Below, one piece after another: positions 44,479 through 54,984 of a DNA stretch of 64,000 nucleotides. The position numbers and the translations under genes were made by a program. Position 1 is the first letter of the stretch; every line of letters begins with the position of its first letter. The notes under the pieces were generated by a model. It was not told the DNA's origin. It saw only the letters and a program-made list of their open reading frames with translations, and ran no database searches. Source of the DNA: Oncomelania hupensis (Eukaryota > Mollusca > Gastropoda > Littorinimorpha > Pomatiopsidae). The DNA lies in assembly GCA_036898135.1 (NCBI GenBank), contig CM072513.1:80057463-80121462 (forward strand), written 5' to 3'.

Positions 44479-44618
44479 TGTAACATTCTACATGTGCCTG
44501 TAGTCAACAGGACGTCACAATATCTGACGTCATCTAAAAGCTTACGTCAGGACAATCTGTAACATCTCTGCCAGGCATGACCACCATCAACTCTAGCTCC
44601 TGGAAGTGAATCTTGAAA
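44479..44618 (+). repeat. 3' LTR of the outer gypsy element
   Basis: Begins TGTAACATTCTACATG directly after the purine tract AAAGGGGGA (44470-44478). The end near AAAACATCAGA is tentative; a short LTR of about 140 bp would fit the Mag group. Confidence 0.6.
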
Positions 44619-44631
44619 AACATCAGACCGG

Positions 44632-44765
44632 ACTACCCGGAGAAAACCCTCGCTGACCTGAAAGTCTGGTACCTAAGTCACATAAGTTCGTTCCCTGCGT
44701 GGTTCGAACCCGCAACCTTCGGCAGAGGAAACCAGCTCGCTATCCACTGAGCTAATAGGCCACTA
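44632..44765 (-). mobile_element. S1 SINE head and middle
   Basis: The minus strand reads ATTAGCTCAGTGGATAGCG (A box), GCGGGTTCGAACCACG (B box) and GGTTTTCTCCGGGTAGTCC. Truncated on its 3' side near the outer LTR end. Confidence 0.75.
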
Positions 44766-45007
44766 CATGTATATAGAGAATCTTTTAATCTGCTTAGTTT
44801 TATGTCCTTCAAAGTGTCCCCTTGTCTTCCTTGTAGAATGCATGTACTTTGCCCTTTAAACAATCTTTTTCTTTTCTTCTTTTTCTGTTAAAAAAAATTA
44901 TTTTCTAGGGTTTTTAAAAAAAACTACAAACACGTGGCCTTATATGTACTTTGCCATCTGAAATTTTAAAAACAAAATTGGTAATGCCATTTCCATTTTC
45001 ATTTTTG

Positions 45008-45150
45008 GTATGGCCCGTTGCTAGTGTCCTGGTTTCCCTTCCCGAAGGTCTTAAGTGACTTTAAGCACGAGACTTTTCAAGACACCGAGGATTTTCTCTG
45101 GGTACTCCGGTTTCCTCCTTAATTTCAGTAATGAAATTGGATGCAGTCAC
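45008..45150 (+). mobile_element. S1 SINE, 5'-truncated
   Basis: Carries GTTTCCCTTCCCGAAGGTC, then GGATTTTCTCTGGGTACTCC and TTTCCTCCTTAATTTC. The B box is lost. Confidence 0.6.
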
Positions 45151-45440
45151 TAGAGAACTTTAGGAAGCACAGACACTTGGTTCGTAGTCTACGTCATAAC
45201 TTTTGCGCTTCCGGAAATTCACGACTTCCTCATGTGCATTACGCAAAAAATTTCGCTGAGTAAAAATGCAGAATTTTTATTATTGTGGCGAATCGTGATT
45301 CTCGTGTAAGTTTCTGTTTTTTTTTTTGTGTGTGCAAATATTGGGTCAATTGCTATAAACTAAGTTTGAATAAATGATGTGACTTTATTCTTTCACTATT
45401 TGTTGTGTTGATTCATTAAAGTAGGTGTACTTTGCTCCGG
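45151..45440 (+). mobile_element. Left arm of a TAGAGAACTTTAG-ended DNA transposon
   Basis: Aligns to the first 300 bp of the element at 58531 (TAGAGAACTTTAG, TTGGTTCGTAGT, CTACGTCATAACTTTT, GTGTACTTTGCTCCG). No matching right end was found. Confidence 0.65.
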
Positions 45441-45510
45441 GATTGAAACCATGGACTTTTCGATTACTAGTAAGACGCTTTACCAACTGAGTTACCCGGC
45501 CGAATTGGGG
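45441..45510 (-). mobile_element. tRNA-like SINE head or tRNA pseudogene
   Basis: The minus strand has GGGTAACTCAGTTGGTAAAG and a degenerate B box, GGTTTCAATCC. The T-stem does not pair, so it is not a working tRNA gene. Confidence 0.5.
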
Positions 45511-46261
45511 CATTTCAGGCTAAGCCTTTATTTTTGACCGTTTCCACTGATGTTTTGTTTCCATGTGAAACGTTGGCTTATCCGCACTCGTGCCGCTGTG
45601 GTTTTCGCTCAGCATTGAACGCACATTTGAATACAACATTGAATGTAGAACTTGGGAAAGTAAATGAAGTTATGGATATGGGTACTTGTAGCTATTGAAA
45701 TGTAGCATTGAAATATAGCAATAGACGTATAAAGCTAATGCATGGAAAGGTAGCATCGAAAAAATGGCCGAGATATGTAAACAGGACACCCTCCCTCCCT
45801 CCCTCACTCCACCCCTCTCCTCTCTCTCTCTCCCTCTCTCTCTCTCTCTCTTTTAAACACGTAACACTTACTACCACTCAAACGTAACAATCGGGCTGAA
45901 TAAAAAAGAAATAAAACAACCTAACCTTTAATTGAGCAAAGACGGCTTTTGGCTCGACAGACTAGACTTCCCACGATGCACAAAATAACGCGTTGATCTT
46001 TTTTTTTTTTATAACACCGATTGAGTGATGGATTTTATTGATTGACTACATAAGTTGTTTTCTTAAATCTAATTATCTTTTCTTTTACAACATTCTATAT
46101 GCAAAACGTAATTTAAAAAAAAAAGGATTCCTTTATGCGTTTTACTCATTGTTATTTATGTGTAAACAGGTATTAAAGGAGAGATTGATTGATTGTCTTT
46201 GGTATTTTATGTCGCTCAGTTCATGAATCACATTTGCTGAGTGGCTTATTTATAATGATGA
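45511..46261. other. Spacer
   Basis: CT-rich at 45790-45850. No gene seen. Confidence 0.45.
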
Positions 46262-46266
46262 TGATG

Positions 46267-46329
<63 letters not shown>

Positions 46330-46575
46330 GACGCCAAACGCGCCTTTTTCCTAACTCAGACTCAAAGAACGGCGATCTGTAACCAAAATACTCGCCAAAA
46401 TGTTACAGACACTCTCGCACACATCTATCACTCAAACATGTGGCGTAATGGCAGGGAGATCGCGTTTAAAACAAGGACACATACGTTCTGACCTTGCGGG
46501 AATCGAACCCGCGACCTTCCGCATAACAGACCTGCGACTAAACACACTGGGCCACGATGCATCGCCAAACCCGTC
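46262..46575 (-). mobile_element. S1-type SINE with (ATT)n tail
   Basis: Minus strand: head with GTCGCGGGTTCGATTCCCGC, body, and a GCGTTTGGCGTCCATTATTA end that runs directly into the microsatellite at 46262-46328. It shows that this microsatellite is a SINE tail. Confidence 0.75.
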
Positions 46576-47035
46576 TATTGCCTTTATGGTAATGATACCG
46601 TCGCTACATATGTAGTCTATATTGTAGCAGGCGGTACACTGGAATCACATCGTCAATAATTCTGTCCGGGTGTGTGTCTGTCCACCCATATTCTCAAAAT
46701 TAGGTGGAATACATATTAGACTGTTTTGACACATTACCCTATGTACCAAGTGTTTATTATGTTTATAAACATTATGTCACTTGGCGAAATTGAGCACAGC
46801 TCTTGCTGGAAAAGCGCAATATAACAACTATTAAATAAAAGAAATAAACTTTTTATCCGTTATCCCCTTTTATTCACACTTTTCTGCTATCCTATGCACC
46901 AACGGGAATCCCCTCAATGAAACATACTTCCGGTTTCTTTCTCCGCGTGTTTTAGTGAGTTATTTCCAAATATTCAAGAATAATAATATGTGTCACTGGC
47001 CACCAGTATCGTACCCTCACATATTTTTTTATTTT
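46576..47035. other. Spacer with S5 end fragment
   Basis: 46785-46825 carries AGCACAGCTCTTGCTGGAAA and AGCGCAATATAAC. Confidence 0.45.
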
Positions 47036-47245
47036 TTTTTGCTGCAGTTTATTATCCCTTTCTATCGCCAGTGGCGCGCCTAAACCCTACCTACCTAACA
47101 TTATTTGTGAATTTTTGAAAAATATTCGGAAAAACATAACGACCAGATGCTGGCTCGAACCCACACATGTCAGGCGCCATTAGTTTCTGGCTTGTGGACA
47201 AGGCAAGTTAGTCCCGCCTTAGCCCACTTGGCCACGAGGCTCGCC
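47036..47245 (-). mobile_element. S2 SINE, second copy
   Basis: Shares with 13535-13822 the blocks GGCGCGCC, CCTACCTAACAT, CATAACG, CAGATGCTGGCTCGAACCCA and GGACAAGGCA, in the same order. Confidence 0.72.
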
Positions 47246-47820
47246 TAACATAGTCAACTACTTCGTGTTTTGTGAAGGTTGCGACGGCGAAGCTATGGAA
47301 AACTACAAGAGTCTTCAGGTCCTGTTTCACTTTCTGTCGATGATCGACGCACCTCCGAAGTCGCCACAAATACAGGCCTCTACGATTGTTTTTTGCATCC
47401 TTTCACTGAGCATGTACTTCCTCCACCGTTTTTATACTTATCCCATTCGTTTTCTGGCTCTAACAATCGTCGTTTTCGGCAATTTGCCATATTTAAAAGT
47501 CACGCATCAAGCTTTGATAAAAGCAAAACAAGCCAGACCGGAACTTGGTTTCATTCTAACCTCGTTTTAATTTATAATGGCGATACCCACGAGTTTTTAT
47601 GAGAGGTGCCGGAAAGTTGTGAATACGACCTTAATTTGCTCAGAAATCTCCTTGTACAATGTTTATGGGATAAAAAAAAAAAAAAAAGACTGTCTTCTGT
47701 AACTTGTTGAAATCGACATTTTGGGGCCTCATTACATTCTTCGTCTGTTTGTGTTTTAATGATGAATACTTTGTCTGGAATTCATAATCAATACAACTTA
47801 TGTTAATCTGATGAATAGAA

Positions 47821-47823
<3 letters not shown>
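47246..47823. other. Unassigned open stretch
   Basis: Two overlapping frames of about 100 codons (47265-47570 and 47279-47602). The first has two hydrophobic segments. No homology recognised; coding status doubtful. Confidence 0.3.
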
Positions 47824-47860
<37 letters not shown>

Positions 47861-47875
47861 TGTGTGTGTGTGTGG
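47824..47875. repeat. (TG)n microsatellite
   Basis: About 25 units with CG variants. Confidence 0.95.
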
Positions 47876-48480
47876 TTGTATGTGCGTGTACGTGCTTACA
47901 TAAAATATATATGGGCGGTGACTGCTGTTGCTTTTGTTGTTGTGACTGTTTTGCTGTAACTCCGTATTCTGAGATTTTTTACATTTATGTTTGCCATTGT
48001 AGCTGCGGTGGTTGCTGCTACTGCTTTGTAGTTACGTTTGTTTGTGGGTTTTTTTTTCTGGATTGTAGTTTTGCTGCTTTTGGCCGTTTTGAAATATGTT
48101 TTCTTTACTAACGTTTGGCACTCAGTCCTGAGTAATATATTCGTTACTTATTGTTGTCAAATTTTTGCTATTGCTTTGCTTTGTATATGCTTTGAATGTT
48201 AAACGTTTGTGATGTCAGCATCGTAACTTTGTAACTGTGAACTCACTTTGTTGTGGGCCTTGTGGCCGGACAAATTATCATTAAATTGTCTCAATTGTCT
48301 CACACACATACACACCCCCACACACACGCGGAAAATAATCTGTTCTACATGTCACAGCCTGGTGCAGACTGATCAGATTCGCAATGCAATACAATACAAT
48401 ACAATGCAATACAATCCAATACAATTTCACCTCTCACGATCAATGGTGAAAGGGTAAAACAGGTTGACTCATTTACATTT
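47876..48480. other. Spacer
   Basis: T/G-rich, then an AATAC-type pentanucleotide run at 48383-48425. Confidence 0.45.
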
Positions 48481-50385
48481 TTGCACGGTCATTTTTAGCA
48501 ACCTGTCGTGGTCCAACAACAGCATGTCCACCCTCACAAAGTGCCAGCAGCGCCTCCACTTCTTGAGACAGCTCAAGATCAAGAAGCTCGGGCTTAACCA
48601 GACGAGACTCGCTCACTTCTATCGCGCCGTGATTAGGAGTATCCTGTACTTCGGCATCAGGGTCTGGTTTTGTGACGGTGGGTCTATTGTAACTGGGCTC
48701 TGCACAATGGAATGCTATTACCCACTCGTCTATCGTCTGCGGGGATCGGCTAGTATAATCACCCTGTGACCAATCTTAATTCATTTATATGTTTAGCCCG
48801 GTCTGTGTGCGGATAGGGCTATAGAGATCGGGAGAAAATGTAAAGGAATCACTGACACACTAGCTCTCGCACGGCTATGAAACATAGGTAGTCCAGCCAC
48901 TTGTTAACAGTAAATATTACACATTTATTTCCATTACTCTATACATAATTCTCTAAACCCTATTAACTTAAATGTCTAAATTCACTTCGAATAGTTCGTT
49001 CCATGATGGGTCTATGCTGCTACTGTTCTCGATATTTGCTAATGTCTCATCATTGGGCTATTTGTTCTGGTTGGCCTAATGTTTGTTTTCAGGAGAGTGG
49101 ATTACCGCACAGATCAGTGTTAGTGCGTTTCTTCTTGCACTTAGCTGATTCGTTAAGGTGTAGTGATGGTGTCTCCTCCTTGGTTGTTGACTATTGGGCT
49201 ATCGGAGCTCAGTGCTCGATGTTCCCCTGCAGGCCGAATGTTAGGGTTGACTCTTAGCAATCTATTTCCTGCATCGGTCTAACAAGTCTGCTCGTCTGCA
49301 AAACATAAGACGAGTTTCTGCAACGCCTTGTATAAAAAGGGTGTGCAGAGCGTCTCACTGATGGCAGAAACAGCCATCAGTGATCGCTCCACTAAAACAA
49401 ACAAGGGACGAACATTCTTCTAAGTTCGTGGTCCACTGGAATCTCCAACATAATTCCTATACATATACATACATCATGGCTAAACTAAACACATGGAGAA
49501 GCAATTAACAATATACACATTCTCCGGTACAGCCATTGGTCTGCAATAATACACATAGGAGAAACAACAGTTGGACAGTAAGGGCTACCTCATGGTGGTG
49601 AAACCGCTTTACAAACATTCACAATGATAAAACATGGCCAGACTTCACAAACATAATCCAACAATAATATCAACAAAGCGCAATAAAACCAAAGATTGAC
49701 CATTTACCTTTTCGACAATGTCAGGCTGTGGCTATACTGCGATGAATTGAATTTCACCCGTCACCTGCTTAGTCTTCAGCTAGATAGATCTTTCAGCGTG
49801 CGTCTTACTCGGTTGAGATTCAGACAAAGAATGACTACCTAGCCTTGTGGTCAGCCAAAAGCCCGCGAAAATCTCATTAGACCTGAGCGACTCCTAGCGG
49901 GCGGGTGGGGGGAGGGTGGGTGGCTATACGTCAGCAGGATGAGGTCACTGCCTACCTGAGCGAGAATCTAGCCTACACATGCTTCGCACAGTCCTTCACT
50001 TCTGTCGTCTTCTAGGCATCGACTTTAATTTATAAAGGCTACAGCAGGCTGAACTATTGAAGGCGTGAAGCCGTAGTGCAGGATCTAAATAGCCTATTGT
50101 GACAGGTTTGGAGGCGCCACTTCGGGCAAAAAGTTTCCACTTGAAACAATTGTGAAACGCGCGGCTAAAATCATTGGTTGCGATTTACCATCTCTCGCGT
50201 CTCTGTACACCACGCGTTTGGTTAGATGCGCCAGCAACATCATTGGCGATCAATCTCATCAAGCTAACCACGTGTTCGAACTCCTTCCGTCAGGCAAACG
50301 CTAACGCGCTTCAGAGCATTAAAAGTTAGAACCAGTCGGTTTAGACACAGCTTCTATCCCGAGACTGCCTTATCAGTAACAGTGA
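48481..50385 (+). pseudogene. LINE reverse transcriptase C-terminus split by a solo LTR
   Basis: The plus frame at 48485-48670 codes for STLTKCQQRLHFLRQL and LAHFYRAVIRSILYFGI. It resumes at 50110 with KRAAKIIGCDLPSLASLY and ASNIIGDQSHQANHVFELL. Both match the C-terminus of Rex1/CR1-type LINE proteins, and the frame continues across the LTR site. A stop interrupts it near 50301. Inactive. Confidence 0.8.
48671..50104 (-). mobile_element. Solo LTR copy 3 (1434 bp)
   Basis: Begins TGTGACGGTGGGTC, ends TATTGTGACA, flanked by a perfect 5-bp duplication, GGTTT (48666-48670, 50105-50109). Interrupts the LINE codons cleanly. Confidence 0.92.
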
Positions 50386-50899
50386 CCTCAGTTATTCACA
50401 GAGATTGAGTGGTACACAATTGATGTTTTAATGCACAATACATAATGTTTATGCCTCAGTGTATTAACCTAGGTACAATTGTGTACGTGTGTGTGTGTAG
50501 GTGTGTGTATTTGTTTGTATGTGTGTGTGTCTGGCCGTGCGTAGTTTACTTCTAAAAACTTTTTTTTTCTCTTAGATCATTCAATGTTTTAATGTCCAGT
50601 GGAAGCATGTTTGTTTTTGTACAGTGACTGAATGTTTAACCGCATCAATATTTCAATTAATCATTTACAAGAGAGTGTAAGCAGGTGTGCGTGCTTGTGT
50701 TTTTCATAGTTTAACTGTATTTTGTACATATGTATATTATGTATCTTTTGTCCAGTTTTGTCTGTCTTGTCTTCACATTCCCCCAACCCCTTGCGCGCCT
50801 TGATCCTTAGGCTAAAGCGCCTTACAAATGACGAACATTATTATTATTATTATCACCTAAACAAAATCCTATGTATTTTGAATTCATTGGGTAATACAG
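50386..50899. other. LINE 3' UTR-like sequence and spacer
   Basis: GT-rich at 50485-50530. AAAGCGCCTTACAAATGACG then (ATT)5 at 50813-50850 is another L2-like tail grown into a microsatellite. Confidence 0.45.
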
Positions 50900-51215
50900 T
50901 GTCGTGACTACAATGCAATGTACTAAAATACAACAACACAATACAATATTATATTCACAAATCAAGCCAATCCAAATCAAACTAAACCAATATAAAATAG
51001 TACAATACAACATAATACAATACGACATAATATAACATAACACAATACTATATAACACAATACAACACAATGCAATACAACTCAATACAACATAACACTA
51101 TACAATACAACACAATAAAACATAACACAATATAACACAATACAATACAACACCATGCAATGCAACACAATACAACATAACACAATACAATATAACACAA
51201 TACAATACAACACAT
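50900..51215. repeat. ACAAT-type pentanucleotide array
   Basis: About 60 imperfect units of AATAC/AACAC/ATAAC. Confidence 0.9.
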
Positions 51216-51814
51216 CTATATTGTCCTACTTTCACATTTAATACATACAAGTGGAACATTGACTTTAGCGTGGGCACAAAACTTGAAATTATTCTTTTTT
51301 TGGGGGTGGGTCTAATTGCAGGAACCTAACCTGACCCCCTCTCTCACCCTCACTCACACTCACACACATACATACACGGTAACATACACATTCTCACACG
51401 CACACCCACATTCACGCACACACATATACACATACACACATTCACAAAAATCGAAAAGATTATTTTCAGGAGGCGCTATTTCAGTCATAATCCGTCTACG
51501 TGTGCTCGCCAAGCGTTGCGCATTGAGTGCATTGTTGGATTCACTGTTCCTCTGTTTGTTTTGCTTTCAAAGCCCCTAAAAAACACTCATTATGGGAACT
51601 TCTCACAGCGACAGTTAAATACCGGAGAAGAAATCCTTGTCAAAAGGCATTACGAACATACAAAATAGAAAGAACCAGACAAATAAGTCTGATTGTGTGC
51701 CGTAAACGACCTGGAATGACCCCCTTCCACCAACACACCCCCACCACCGTGCACCAACCACCCTCTAACTTCTTTGGGGTGAAATATAATCCTTGGACGT
51801 ACCTCGCTTTGCCC
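51216..51814. other. Spacer with CA-rich tract
   Basis: CA-rich 51345-51445. No gene. Confidence 0.45.
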
Positions 51815-52070
51815 ACGGCCGTAGATCAGTGGTAGAGAGTTTGCCTAGCCACACCGATGATCCAGGTTCGTACCCTGCGGTCGGCAAGATAAATAGTGGC
51901 AGTTTTATTTACTATCCCTCTATAGCAGTTGGATTGCTTTGGAGGTTTCGGGTTGATTTAGGTCCATAATATGTCCATCTCATTGCCTGAGATGGTTATT
52001 GGTCTGCCGTATAATTGCCAACTGGTGGGGGTGGACTTTTCAAGTCAATGTTCATTCACGTGTCTTTCGG
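51815..52070 (+). mobile_element. S3 SINE, second copy
   Basis: GCCGTAGATCAGTGGTAGAG (A box), CCAGGTTCGTACCC (B box, one change), then the S3 body (AGCAGTTGGATTGCTTTGG, TGATTTAGGTCC) to TTTTCAAGTCAATG. Confidence 0.8.
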
Positions 52071-52654
52071 GGGATAAATATATTTCAGAGGGAGACTGGA
52101 TGATGAAGGAAAGGCGGTTACACATTCTTTACTATATAACTTAGTAATAAAATGGCGTAGACATTTAGGTTTGGGTGCATGTAAAACTTCTAAGAATGAA
52201 GTACCCGTATCATCATTTTCCACAGGGTCAATGGCGAACGGTCATTTTACCGTTATTTATTTATTTATTATTTAATTCATTGTTCTTGTACTTAGCACTT
52301 TTTTCCAACCCAAGGTCTGCTAAAGGCCGTTGACGGCTGTAAGATGTCAGCAAATAGATGAACGTTCTATATCTCTTTAACACTTGTTCACACCTTACAC
52401 ACGACCCGTCGTTGATCCCATTTCGTTGCTCTTGAAAGCTTTCAATGTACGATCGTTGTTGACGGCTTTACGGGAATACTTTTACCTTTGATTTGGCTTT
52501 TAAAAGAACACACACTGCTGAAGAAGCTTTTGAGGGTAATACACCTATAGAGGACCTTTTCTGCTGTCGTTTGTCTCATGCATGGCTTTTAGCGGTCCGT
52601 GTCGTCTTCGATTACATTGCTGGCGCGTTAACCAAGATGGACACTCGGGGATCC
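52071..52654. other. Spacer
   Basis: (TTTA) run at 52255-52275. No domain. Confidence 0.4.
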
Positions 52655-52775
52655 AAAGCTACCTCTCTGTTATCGGGGACTAACTAATTCTTTCCGGCTA
52701 TCCCTCTGCTATCGGAGATCCACTAATTCTTTCCGACTATCCCTCTGCTTTCGGGGACCCACTATAATCTTCCCG
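52655..52775 (+). repeat. ~39-bp minisatellite, three units
   Basis: Units share CTATCCCTCTGCTATCGG and CCACTAATTCTTTCCG. The last unit runs into the block shared with 5200-5275. Confidence 0.75.
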
Positions 52776-53519
52776 AGGGTCCATTCTTCTTGGTTATGGT
52801 TACACAAAGGAAGGAATTGGGGGTTACGTGCTGCGGGTAAGCTTAGGGGTCATTCTAGCATGTTCGTTCCTGTGCATGCATGCCAAGCATAGTCTACTTG
52901 TAACTAACGACAAAACAGCCTTTCTGTCATCGAGTTAGTCGTTCTTTGAGAAAGGAGGACTGGGAGAGGGGAGGGAGTGGGGAAGGGTGGGAAGTGCGGC
53001 TACATACAGTAGGCCTACTGACCCAGTTTTTTTGTGGCCTATAAAAAGTGCTCACTCACGTTAAAGAAGCATGTGTTGCAGCTCTCTACTCACTGGTGAC
53101 ACCTCCTCCTCCTCCTCCTCCTCCTCCTCCTTTCACAAGGGTTCCTCCTGTGTCCTAATCAAAGGCCAACCTAGGTCTAACTATTATTGATGACGATCCC
53201 TTCTTTCTTGTCTGTGCTCTAATCTCTCTTGGCCATTATCGCTAGGCAATGTTCACTCAACAAGCGCTGACAGCAGAAAATTCCCCCATCTCCGCCCCCC
53301 TCCAACTCCACCCCCCCCCCTCCATCCCTCTCTACCCTTCAAATGTTCATTCACTTGGCTACACACAGTAAATAGACGGCAAACCTTGTTCTGCTGACAG
53401 GGCTAGTTACCATCATGGAGACCTGCGAACTGCAAAAGTCTGCACGGACGTACCAGGAATGTACTAGATAGTACAGCTACGAAATCGTCGGAGTGAATGC
53501 CTGTGAAACAGTCCCTGGT
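52776..53519. other. Spacer with (CCT)n
   Basis: (CCT)10 at 53101-53130 and C-rich runs near 53290-53320. No gene. Confidence 0.45.
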
Positions 53520-53749
53520 TATGGCGAAGGCTATGTTTACTTTTGGCAAAAAACAGGTTTACCCTTAAAATTCGCATTGTTTTTACATTTAAATGGCGGT
53601 GAAGGGAGCTTACCGTTGCTCAAACCAACCGCTAAAGTTTTAACGTTCAATTACGGTTGTCACAGGGAGTTATTTCCCCTGTTTGTAACGGTACAGCCGT
53701 GTGACCCTTGATCCTATTTCTGAGTGAACCTCGCGGATGGAAGAGTATG

Positions 53750-54593
53750 ACAGCCTACAAGCGCCAAAACCGAGAGTTACCATTATCACGAGATAATTTG
53801 AAATTATCACGTGTTCTGTGTAATTTACAAAGGTATCTTTGACGGCCTCCTAGCGCCAAAACCGAGAGTTACCATTATCACGAGATAATTGAAATTATCA
53901 CGCGTTCTGTGTAATTTACAGAGATTTCGGTAATCCGCAGTGTTAATTAATAATTATCAGTATTTGCCACGCTTTCCTAGCGGCCAAAACCTGATAATTA
54001 CAAATATCATGAGATAATTACAGTTATCAAGAAATAATTACAATTATCAAGCGATAATTACAATTATCACAGAAAATTATAAATATCAACTTTATACTGA
54101 TGAGCATGCGCGGCCCGATGCGTAATGCGCATGCGCGGCAGCGGCACTGTTCCCAGCACGCTTGGGGTTTTGGCCCTAGTAAAGCGTGGCCAAAACTGAA
54201 AATTATTAATTAACACTGTGAATTACCGGTATCTCTGTGAATTACACAGAACACGTGTTAATTACAATTATCACTGATACATGTCAGTTTTGCAGGTTTT
54301 GACGCTAGTAAGCCGCCTTACCAGAATTATGCATGATCACGACAAAATTATAATTATCAAGTGAAATTTTTTAATTATTATGTGATAATTACAATTTTTA
54401 GTTTTCGCGCATTTCCAGGCGGATTGATAGAGCCAAAACTAAAAATTAAACATGATCACGCGAACATATTTGTAATTTTTCAATAATAATTGTAATTATC
54501 TCATAATAATTGTAATTATCCCATGATATTTGTAATTATTACATAATAATAATAATTGTATTTATCAGATTTTGGCGCCAGTAGGCCGCCATA
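53750..54593. mobile_element. AT-rich foldback element, 844 bp
   Basis: The two halves are inverted copies around a GC-rich core at about 54106-54160. Matching arms include CAGTGTTAATTAATAATTAT at 53937 with its inverse near 54205-54225, and TAATTTACAGAGATTTCGGT with its inverse near 54225-54255. The motif GCGCCAAAACCGAG recurs at 53757 and 53856 in one orientation and, diverged, inverted at 54290 and 54570. Both ends carry a GGCCTACTGGCGCCAAAA-type end. GAAGAGTATG (53740) and GAAGAGCGTG (54594) flank it, an imperfect 9-10 bp duplication as made by Mutator-like elements. ATAATTACAATTATCA units fill the arms. No ORF. Confidence 0.75.
54106..54160. promoter_or_regulatory. GC-rich core with an NRF-1-like palindrome
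   Basis: GAGCATGCGCGGCCCGATGC and TGCGCATGCGCGGC (54127 on) sit between AT-rich arms. TGCGCATGCGC is the consensus for the NRF-1 family. Function here is inference. Confidence 0.35.
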
Positions 54594-54689
54594 GAAGAGC
54601 GTGTCTTTGGTGTCTGGTTTAACAAAACTTCTTACGAGCAATTAAGGTTATATGTGTTATTCACGAACATCTCAAATTTACAAACCATT

Positions 54690-54965
54690 TCATTATAAGA
54701 CAAAAATAAATTATCAACTACTATGGAACTATGATTATTCTAAGTCCTCCTTTTGGCTAATTTATCACATATTTCATTCCTATAAATTCCGCTGTGTGAT
54801 GGGACCCAACAAAAACCTAGACACATTCCTCTTAACATAACACAATAAATTACATGTTTATTCTCATATAAAAATTAACTTCTGACTTTGTAGTTCCAGT
54901 TTTCCAGTGCTTAAAGGACAGATTTTAAATCAACACAATTGTTTTCTTCGTTACAGAAACCTTTT
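54690..54965 (-). pseudogene. LINE-R copy 2, decayed RNase H region
   Basis: Aligns to 21010-21250: TTTGGCTAATTTATCACA, TTCATTCCTATAAATTCC, TGATGGGACCCAACA, and TTAAATCAACACAA. Many substitutions and small gaps; the catalytic codons cannot be read. Confidence 0.7.
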
Positions 54966-54984
54966 TGGAAAAGAAATTATAGAC

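Larger units (their letters stand above)
33941..44618 (+). mobile_element. Decayed Mag-like gypsy element holding four later insertions
   Basis: Order on the plus strand: 5' LTR remnant (33941-about 34092), leader, gag fragment (39792-40042), integrase zinc-finger piece (about 41232-41289), integrase core pieces (42000-42112 and 43634-43866), integrase C-terminal region to about 44130, purine tract and 3' LTR (44479-about 44618). Protease, RT and RNase H are missing. The gaps are filled by an intact-looking gypsy element, a CR1/L2-like LINE, a Rep700 copy and a solo LTR. The two LTR pieces share CAATATCTGA, TCAGGACAATCTGTAA and TGAAAAACATCAGA. A CCGGA 5-mer flanks both sides, a tentative duplication. 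Stops break the coding parts. Confidence 0.72.
53520..54645 (+). repeat. Dispersed repeat H, copy split by a foldback element
   Basis: Left part to 53749 and right part from 54594 match 9130-9330 in order (GTGTGACCCTTGATCCTATT; GTCTTTGGTGTCTGG; ACGAGCAATT). Confidence 0.55.

Noticed and set aside
47265..47570. Small membrane protein gene
   Set aside because: Two hydrophobic segments but no homology recognised, overlapping frames of equal length, and repeats on both sides.
52655..52775. CRISPR array
   Set aside because: Direct tandem units without unique spacers, in an animal genome.
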